From the IMG/VR virus record IMGVR_UViG_3300005841_000045, positions 1 through 45,306 of that record: a DNA stretch of 45,306 nt; one strand, given 5' to 3'. Under the pieces are notes generated by a model, which worked only from the letters and a program-made list of their open reading frames with translations, searched no databases and was not told the DNA's origin. The stretch's first letter is position 1. Each line of letters begins with the position of its first letter. Source of the DNA: a virus. Shown here in pieces: positions 40,615-45,306 of the stretch. Position numbers and translations under genes: made by a program.

Positions 40615-41613
40615 ATGTCCGAATCGCCGGCGGCGCCGACCGCTTTAATCCGCTATGACGCTGCGCGCCGCGCGCTGGCCGAGGCGGTGCGATTCGATGA
40701 CATCAAGCAAATTCGCGATGTCGCGGTGGCGGCGCAGGAATATGCGCGCCAGGCCAAAGATTCCGAGCTGATCGACAACGCCACGGAAATCCGCAAACGG
40801 GCGGAACGCCGCGCCGGCGAAGTGCTGGCCGAGATGGCGGCAAATGGCGAGCGGCCAAAGGGCAGAAAGAAAGAATCGCACACTGCTATTCTTTCCACTA
40901 TCGGCGTGAGCCCAACCCAATCCTCGCGTTGGCAACAACTGGCGAAGATGCCTACCGAGAAGTTTGAGGCGCACGTCAGCGCAGCAAAGAAATCGGCCGT
41001 CGCCAGCCTCAACTACGCCACCAGTCAAGCCGACAAACGAGAGCGGCGGGCGACACGGGAACAGGAACTCGCCGATAAGACGATCGCTGCATCTCATGAA
41101 CTCGGCGTCAAACAATATGGTGTGATCTACGCCGACCCGCCGTGGCACTTCAAGCCATACTCAGATGTCACGGGTATGGATCGGGCGGCGGAAAACCACT
41201 ACCCGACGATGACCTTCGACAAGATCAAGGAACTGCGGGTGCCCGCAGCACCCGATGCCGTGCTGTTCCTCTGGGCCACCGTGCCAATGCTGCCGGAAGC
41301 ACTGGAGGTAATAACGGCTTGGGGGTTCAGCTACCGGAGCCACTGCATTTGGGTTAAACACAAGATCGGCACCGGCTACTGGTTTCGCAATCGCCACGAA
41401 ATTCTACTGGTCGGTACTCGCGGAAATATCCCGGCACCGGCCCCCGGCGAACAATACGAATCGATCATCGAAGCCGAGGTCGCACGGCACAGCGCGAAGC
41501 CGTTCCGCTTCACCGAAATCATCGAGGAGTTGTTCCCGAACTTGCCGCGGATCGAGATGTTCCACCGCGGCGAGACCTATGACGGCTGGGATTACTGGGG
41601 CAACGAATCGTGA
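40615..41613 (+). CDS. MT-A70 family adenine N6 DNA methyltransferase
   Basis: 332 aa. The catalytic D-P-P-W is at 174-177 (ADPPWHFKPYSD), followed by FLWATVPMLPEALEVITAWGF and WVKHKIGTGYWFRNRHEILLVGTRG, the full MT-A70 signature. These proteins bind AdoMet and methylate adenine N6. The first 130 residues are a helical, charged region shared by many phage and plasmid members. Its stop overlaps a nuclease gene, and both lie behind the same operator pair, so the two look like one functional unit. In addition it may simply guard phage DNA from host restriction. Confidence 0.9.
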   Translation: MSESPAAPTALIRYDAARRALAEAVRFDDIKQIRDVAVAAQEYARQAKDSELIDNATEIRKRAERRAGEVLAEMAANGERPKGRKKESHTAILSTIGVSPTQSSRWQQLAKMPTEKFEAHVSAAKKSAVASLNYATSQADKRERRATREQELADKTIAASHELGVKQYGVIYADPPWHFKPYSDVTGMDRAAENHYPTMTFDKIKELRVPAAPDAVLFLWATVPMLPEALEVITAWGFSYRSHCIWVKHKIGTGYWFRNRHEILLVGTRGNIPAPAPGEQYESIIEAEVARHSAKPFRFTEIIEELFPNLPRIEMFHRGETYDGWDYWGNES

Positions 41614-42302
41614 TTTCTAACGCGATTCGTGCGCTGGTTGACCTCCAGCTCCACCAACTGGCGCGGGTGAGATTCAGGCCCGATCCGCTGCTTGGCTCGT
41701 ATTCGTCACTAGCCAGCATCCTGGCTTCTGCGCCAAAACGGCATGGGCCATTGATCGAGGCGGCGATCAACGAAACGCTCAGAAATGACAGTGATTACGT
41801 CGTCTGGACGGAAAGGAAGTTTCTCGTTCCGCACGCCGCCGACCATGCCGTACAGGCTCAACAGCCTGACGAAATCGCAATGACCCGGTTGCCTTACGGT
41901 AGTCCGCACCGGACGCTGCAGATTGACCTCATGGCATATTCGCGCTCGCGCCGACGACTCGGAGCCTATGAAATTAAGCGTGCCAACGGGGCGCATGACG
42001 CCGGGAAACTGCGTTCCCTGCGCCGCGATGTATTTGCTGTTCAGACTACTCTTGCCAGTTATGGCGCGGCGCGCCGCCTCATCGTCGATGAGGCGATATC
42101 TCGGGTCATTTGCTATTATGGACAACGATCACTGCCGCCGCCGTGGTCGATCATCAACACCGAACTCGATCGCCATTTCGGTTGCGACATCCGGCCAGCC
42201 GTCGAGGCAATGACCGATTATTTTCGCGCCCGCATCGCCGACTTTATCGAAGGGATCGACGACTTCCGACCGGAGTTACGGCAAATGGTGCTGCCGCTGT
42301 GA
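41610..42302 (+). CDS. PD-(D/E)XK protein, possible restriction endonuclease
   Basis: 230 aa, GTG start inside the methyltransferase stop (GTGA). A PD-(D/E)XK core is visible: TLQIDLMAY with Asp106, then G-A-Y-E-I-K-R with Glu121 and Lys123. N-terminal helices (RHGPLIEAAINETLRND) precede it and a helical tail follows. Genetic fusion of expression with an adenine methyltransferase points to a restriction partner, but its target site is unknown, and similar proteins can be repair nucleases. The 3' end overlaps the convergent XRE gene by 27 bases. Confidence 0.7.
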   Translation: MISNAIRALVDLQLHQLARVRFRPDPLLGSYSSLASILASAPKRHGPLIEAAINETLRNDSDYVVWTERKFLVPHAADHAVQAQQPDEIAMTRLPYGSPHRTLQIDLMAYSRSRRRLGAYEIKRANGAHDAGKLRSLRRDVFAVQTTLASYGAARRLIVDEAISRVICYYGQRSLPPPWSIINTELDRHFGCDIRPAVEAMTDYFRARIADFIEGIDDFRPELRQMVLPL

Positions 42303-42683
42303 GAGCTCCGAGCGATTCCCTTGAGGCTGCTCTTGATGACCACGCTTGCGGCGATTCTTAGATTTCCCCGTCAAAACAAACTCTATGTCACGGCCTACAA
42401 TCGAAGCAAAGCGCTGTACCAAATACGCTGGCATCGGGCTTCTCCTTTCATATTTCCGATATCGCTCGGCTGGAATGTCTAGAGCTTCCGCCATCTGCTC
42501 TTGCGTCCATCCGCCAGTCTCACGGAGATGGCGAACCCTGTCGCACAGAGCCTTATTAAAGGCCGCCGCGTTCTCCCAAACCATTCGGACATTTTGGCCG
42601 CTATCCGCGCCTCGGACACGGCCCAACATGTCCAGCCAAATTCGGGGCAATTTTTCGCTTGATTGACCGGACGAATTGTCCAA
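42276..42683 (-). CDS. XRE-type regulator, possible controller protein
   Basis: Up to 135 aa; the frame opens with a TTG at 42683, ATGs at 42629 and 42584 are alternatives and the domain is intact from the last. Core: RVRHLRETGGWTQEQMAEALDIPAERYRKYERR, a standard XRE helix-turn-helix, then a Lys/Arg-rich tail. It lies antisense after the methyltransferase-nuclease pair, like controller proteins of type II restriction systems. An operator-like palindrome lies across the first codons of the frame, so it may regulate itself. Confidence 0.78.
   Translation of the reverse strand: MDNSSGQSSEKLPRIWLDMLGRVRGADSGQNVRMVWENAAAFNKALCDRVRHLRETGGWTQEQMAEALDIPAERYRKYERRSPMPAYLVQRFASIVGRDIEFVLTGKSKNRRKRGHQEQPQGNRSELSQRQHHLP
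42669..42681. promoter_or_regulatory. operator GGACGAATTGTCC
   Basis: A near-copy of the paired operators at 40521-40565, located in the first codons of the longest reading of the XRE gene and 14 bases ahead of the divergent gene at 42695. If used, it argues that the real start of the XRE gene is farther in. Confidence 0.6.
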
Positions 42684-42694
42684 TCGTTTAGACC

Positions 42695-42898
42695 ATGCGG
42701 GATGATTGGGCAGATATCGAGCGCCTGGGGCGCGAGTTGGGGGCAGGCGAAGAAGCCATTCGGAAATGGCGGACGCGCGGGGTCCCTGCGAAATGGCAGC
42801 TCAAGATCATGGATGCCGATCCAAAGGCCCGAATCGCCCGTGCCGCTTTCGATAATCCCCCAGGATCGCGACGCGCTCTCCGAGAGACCGCCGCGTGA
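42695..42898 (+). CDS. Cro-like small DNA-binding protein
   Basis: 67 aa. GRELGAGEEAIRKWRTRGVPAKWQLKIM is a compact helix-turn-helix of the Cro/YdaS style, in which W-R-x-R-G-V-P-A-K-W is the recognisable turn. It is divergent from the XRE gene with only a short space between, the classical repressor/Cro arrangement of a switch region. Confidence 0.7.
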   Translation: MRDDWADIERLGRELGAGEEAIRKWRTRGVPAKWQLKIMDADPKARIARAAFDNPPGSRRALRETAA

Positions 42899-42937
42899 TG
42901 CTCACCGGCATTGCCGCCAAGCCGCCCGGTGAGCATC
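42897..42937 (+). terminator. stem-loop after the Cro-like gene
   Basis: A 12-bp perfect inverted repeat, GATGCTCACCGG with CCGGTGAGCATC, encloses a 17-nt loop and starts in the stop codon of the Cro-like gene. No T-run follows; it probably ends or attenuates that transcript. Confidence 0.5.
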
Positions 42938-42989
42938 CGCCATTCCACCTCGGTTCTTCTGCTGCCAACCGTAGCAGTGAGGCCGAGGA

Positions 42990-43247
42990 ATGCCTTTACC
43001 CAATCCGGGTGAGCGAGGCGTGACGGACGAGTCAATCATTCGCGCCGCGCTCCCGTATCACGGACCAAAACGGCTGGCGCGTCTTATGGCAGTGCCGGTC
43101 GAGACTGCCCGTCACTGGTACTACAAGCACATGTCCTCAGCTCGCCGCCGCGAGTTGGCGATGGCGTTGCTTGCCGAAATGGACGCGCAGGAGGTCGAGC
43201 GAGGGGCCGTGCGCCGCCGCCTCGCCGAATGGGCGGCTGACGAATGA
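42990..43247 (+). CDS. HTH-like hypothetical protein
   Basis: 85 aa from ATG 42990 (GAGG upstream); GTG 43020 is an alternative. RAALPYHGPKRLARLMAVPVETARHWYYKHM fits a helix-turn-helix, and the tail (ARRRELAMALLAEMDAQEVERGAVRRRL) is a coil. Not recognised. First gene of a short chain running up to the second pentamer array. Confidence 0.65.
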   Translation: MPLPNPGERGVTDESIIRAALPYHGPKRLARLMAVPVETARHWYYKHMSSARRRELAMALLAEMDAQEVERGAVRRRLAEWAADE

Positions 43248-43262
43248 AACCCCGGGGGGACG

Positions 43263-43343
43263 ATGCGATGGCTGGCCGGCTGGGTCGCGTATTGGATCGC
43301 ACGCCTATTGCACAGGCGCCACCAAAGATCGGAGTCGCAATAG
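43263..43343 (+). CDS. 26-aa hydrophobic-basic peptide
   Basis: ATG with GGGGGGA upstream, product MRWLAGWVAYWIARLLHRRH plus six residues: an amphipathic or membrane helix with a basic end. Position in a chain of tiny genes supports it weakly. Confidence 0.4.
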   Translation: MRWLAGWVAYWIARLLHRRHQRSESQ

Positions 43344-43395
43344 GTCAGGAGTAGCGCGTGGCAACCCCTGAACGTCGCATCAAAGGTAACTCGCC

Positions 43396-43494
43396 ATGAC
43401 GAACCCCTGGCCGCAGCTAGCAGCCCCTGGCGGTCAGGTCAGGCGCGGGCGGCTCGCCCCTATCGGGCCGCCCGTGCCGCATGGCGAGTCATGA
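43396..43494 (+). CDS. 32-aa hypothetical protein abutting array B
   Basis: ATG overlapping the stop of a 13-codon frame (43358-43399, GTG start behind CAGGAG) in an ATGA. AAAGGT precedes the ATG. The product (MTNPWPQLAAPGGQ and a Pro/Arg-rich rest) is not recognised. Its stop codon touches the first units of the second pentamer array, so any transcript of this chain runs into the array. Confidence 0.4.
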   Translation: MTNPWPQLAAPGGQVRRGRLAPIGPPVPHGES

Positions 43495-43757
43495 CCGGCA
43501 GGGCAGGCGCGGCTTGGCGTGGGATGGCTTGGCTTGGCGGGGTGTGGCAGGGCAGGCCGGGCAGGGCCTGGCTCGGCCCGGCGCGGCGCGGCAGGGCCGG
43601 GAGTGGCAGGCATGGCTAGGCGCGGCGCGGCAGGGCCAGGCTCGGCTGGGCAGGCGGGGAGTGGCGTGGCTGGCCGAGGAGTGGCTCGGCTTGGCTCGGC
43701 GCGGCAGGCGCGGCCAGGCGCGGCTAGGCATGGCGAGACGCGGCAGGGCGTGGCGAC
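43495..43757 (+). repeat. NNGGC pentamer array B
   Basis: About fifty units of two variable bases plus GGC, always on the + strand. Phase is held even across units whose last C is changed (for example TGGGATGGC, GGGGTGTGGC), and 4-nt units such as AGGC shift it by one now and then. The array lies between a chain of very small genes and the operon at 43833, upstream of a stem-loop. Open frames run through it on both strands only because stop codons are rare in this composition. Confidence 0.9.
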
Positions 43758-43769
43758 TAATTGCGGAAA

Positions 43770-43802
43770 CTTCCGGCCCACCAGGCGGGGGTGGCCGGGA
43801 AG
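43770..43802 (+). other. stem-loop following array B
   Basis: CTTCCGGCCCACC and GGTGGCCGGGAAG face each other with two mismatches around a 7-nt loop, followed by a pyrimidine tract (TCTCTTTCTCTCC). It could end a transcript that reads through the array, or protect its 3' end, before the ribosome-binding site of the next gene. Confidence 0.5.
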
Positions 43803-43832
43803 TCTCTTTCTCTCCGCCCAAAGGATTACGGA

Positions 43833-44498
43833 ATGCCACTTGACGCGAACGCGCCACCGAGCACCGGCAAGGCCGCCACCGCCCGCGCTGTCGCAATTTC
43901 GCCGCCAAAGTTCGATCGCGCCGAGATCATGATTGTCGGCACAACTCCGTATGTGCAGCACAATTTTGCGGCTAAGGCGATTGCGCAAATTGCCGAGACG
44001 CAGCGCGAAGGAAGCCGATCTCGGAAGGGCAAGAAGCGCGAGGCCAGGGACTTCGAGGCCGATTGGCACGCCGCGATGCACATCTCCTCCGAAGGCTGGT
44101 GCGGCATCCCGGCGCCGGCCTTTAGAAATGCCCTGATCTCGGCCTGCCGCCTGGTCGGCTTCGCCATGACCCGGGCCAAGCTCTCGATCTTCATCGAGGC
44201 CGATGGCGTCGACCGCGATGGCTACACGCCGCTCGTCCGCATCATTGGCGACCCTGAGCCGCCGGGCGAACCGCAACCGGTGCGCAACGAAAGCGGCGTG
44301 GTTGACCTCCGCATGCGCCCGGTGTGGCTTCAGTGGCAGTGCCTACTCCGGCTGCGCTGGGACGCCGACCAGTTTAGCGCTGCTGATGTCCTGAACTTGC
44401 TCGCTCGTGCCGGCATGCAGGTGGGCATCGGCGAAGGGCGACCGGACAGTCCGAACAGTAATGGTCTGGGCAATGGATGTTGGGAGGTAGGTCGATGA
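43833..44498 (+). CDS. conserved phage protein with RAMP-like glycine-rich end
   Basis: 221 aa from ATG 43833 with AAGGA seven bases upstream. Core phrases: IVGTTPYVQHNFAAKA, HISSEGWCGIPAPAFRNALISAC, RAKLSIFIEADGVDRDGYTPLV, then VDLRMRPVWLQWQCLLRLRWD, and a C-terminal GIGEGRPDSPNSNGLGNG. The alternating strands and the last Gly-x-Gly...Gly-x-Gly loop resemble RAMP (Cas5/6/7-type) RNA-binding folds. I cannot confirm that without structure prediction. Similar proteins are widespread in phages without CRISPR. It stands between two pentamer arrays, which is the reason to look twice. Confidence 0.75.
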   Translation: MPLDANAPPSTGKAATARAVAISPPKFDRAEIMIVGTTPYVQHNFAAKAIAQIAETQREGSRSRKGKKREARDFEADWHAAMHISSEGWCGIPAPAFRNALISACRLVGFAMTRAKLSIFIEADGVDRDGYTPLVRIIGDPEPPGEPQPVRNESGVVDLRMRPVWLQWQCLLRLRWDADQFSAADVLNLLARAGMQVGIGEGRPDSPNSNGLGNGCWEVGR

Positions 44499-44935
44499 CA
44501 GTCGAGACTGAACTTCGCGGGTTGATGGACGAGGAAGGCTTCCTGAAGCCAAAGGAGATCATTGATTGGGCTCGCGCAAATACAGATAGTGAAATCTACA
44601 AACATCTGGAATGGAACGACGCAAAAGCCGCAGAAGCGCATCGGCTCGATCAGGTGCGCCGACTGATTGTCGTCTATCTCCGCGACGATAACGGTCAGCG
44701 CGAAACCATCAGCTTGATGCAGGATCGACGCGACGGGTCGGGCTACCGGAACCTGCGACCAGTCATGTCTAATCGCGAGCTGCGCCGGATGGCGCTGCGG
44801 CAAGCGCTGCGCGAATTGCGCAGTTTTGAGCGGCGATACAGACACCTGGAAGAACTGGCCGCGATTTTTGATGCCGCCAATAACATCGGCGCCGGGCTTG
44901 ATGACACCGGCGGCACTGCCGCCACTGCGGCGTAA
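44495..44935 (+). CDS. conserved phage partner protein
   Basis: 146 aa, ATGA overlap with the preceding gene. EEGFLKPKEIIDWARANTDSEIYKHLEWNDAKAAEAHRLDQVRRLI is a conserved-looking N-terminal half; the centre is beta-like (QRETISLMQDRRDGSGYRNL) and the C-terminus a helix (RQALRELRSFERRYRHLEELAAIFDA). Families like this accompany the preceding gene in other phages. The molecular role is unknown. It is followed directly by the third pentamer array. Confidence 0.7.
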   Translation: MTVETELRGLMDEEGFLKPKEIIDWARANTDSEIYKHLEWNDAKAAEAHRLDQVRRLIVVYLRDDNGQRETISLMQDRRDGSGYRNLRPVMSNRELRRMALRQALRELRSFERRYRHLEELAAIFDAANNIGAGLDDTGGTAATAA

Positions 44936-44944
44936 ACCACCTTT

Positions 44945-45306
44945 GGCATGGCGTGGCGGGCGCGGGATGGCGCGGGATGGCTCGGCAGGGCTCGGCATGG
45001 CCGGCAGGGCTTGGCGAGGCAGGGCAGGGCCAGGCCGGGCCTGGTGTGGCTCGGCGCGGAATGGCAGGCACGACGAGGCACGGCGAGGCAGGGCATGGCG
45101 CGGCGAGGCGAGGCAGGCATGGCTCGGCTGGGTGTGGCACGGCCTGGCTCGGCCCGGCAAGGCTGGGTGTGGCAGGCATGGCTCGGCTCGGTAGGGCGCC
45201 GACGCGGCACGGCCGGGCGCGGTAGGGCAGGCGTGGCGTGGCTTGGCCCGGCAGGGCGCGGCACGGCTCGGCTCGGCCGGGCAGGCGTGGCTAGGCCGGA
45301 CGTGGC
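44945..45306 (+). repeat. NNGGC pentamer array C (window end)
   Basis: About seventy units with the same rules as arrays A and B: two variable bases then GGC on the + strand, some units ending in A or T instead of C without loss of phase, 4-nt AGGC units in front of ATGGC or GTGGC. Phrases such as TGGCAGGCATGGCTCGG recur within it and in array B. It runs off the window end in unbroken phase-like order and probably continues as array A. Confidence 0.9.

Noticed and set aside
43495-43757. Reading the pentamer array as a CRISPR or TIGR-like guide array.
   Set aside because: The constant part is only three bases and the variable part only two; there is no spacer-length unit, and no Cas1/2 or Nop-domain nuclease is visible.
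43434-44276. Long minus-strand open frame through array B and the antisense of the next gene (280 codons), and similar frames through array C.
   Set aside because: The pentamer composition rarely makes stop codons, so any frame stays open; products are simple Pro/Ala/Arg/Ser repeats and one half is the antisense of a good gene.
1-45306. tRNA or rRNA genes.
   Set aside because: No cloverleaf-like segment with TTCNANNC and matching acceptor arms was noticed by eye; a dedicated tRNA scan would be decisive.

Overview
The window is a near-complete genome of a GC-rich tailed bacteriophage. It looks like a short-tailed podovirus: small and large terminase, portal, scaffold, a DUF5309-type capsid protein, a head-tail adaptor, a probable tail-needle or DNA-stabilisation protein and large ejection-type proteins are present, but I see no tape measure, tail tube or sheath. 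Start sites mostly carry purine-rich Shine-Dalgarno sequences and many genes overlap by 1-4 bases. A PEP-CTERM protein and several signal peptides point to a GC-rich Gram-negative host, perhaps an alphaproteobacterium; the sequence does not fix the host. Both ends of the window lie inside the same degenerate repeat array and genes on both sides run in the same direction, so the molecule is probably circular or circularly permuted and was opened inside the array.

Layout. 1-155: array of NNGGC pentamers. 167-7978 (+): replication and nucleic-acid processing: VRR-NUC nuclease, small zinc-ribbon and coiled-coil proteins, a Cas4/RecB-like nuclease with a cysteine cluster, a possible ssDNA-binding protein, an 836-aa primase/SF3 helicase, a very large nested inverted repeat with ATGACG iterons (candidate origin), an ExoX-C/PD-(D/E)XK protein and a DUF6362-like protein. 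7972-8628 (-): an XRE regulator and two small proteins, facing two TGCGCNNNGCGCA operators. 8730-15017 (+): small terminase, a long intergenic region with T-tracts, three consecutive proteins with Sec-type signal sequences (one with two arabinofuranosidase-B-like domains, one beta-helix), a membrane protein, and the large terminase.

15019-37523: virion morphogenesis, mostly +. It is studded with mobile endonucleases: two antisense HNH genes, one endonuclease-VII-like gene and one HNH gene inside a 942-nt group I intron that splits the major capsid gene after its 34th codon. The late part holds the adaptor, tail, S74-chaperone fibre, repeat-rich fibre and two large ejection-type proteins, one with a transglycosylase-like domain. 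37520-40485 (-): small membrane and coiled-coil proteins, a PEP-CTERM sorted protein and an excisionase-like HTH protein.

40615-43494: an MT-A70 adenine methyltransferase overlapping a PD-(D/E)XK protein, an antisense XRE regulator, and three copies of a GGACNANTTGTCC-type operator. Together they resemble a small restriction-modification unit with its own controller. 43495-45306: a second and a third NNGGC array bracket a two-gene operon whose first product ends in a RAMP-like glycine-rich motif. The arrays have a strict 5-nt period, a fixed GGC on one strand only and two freely varying bases per unit. They are the least explained structure in the window.
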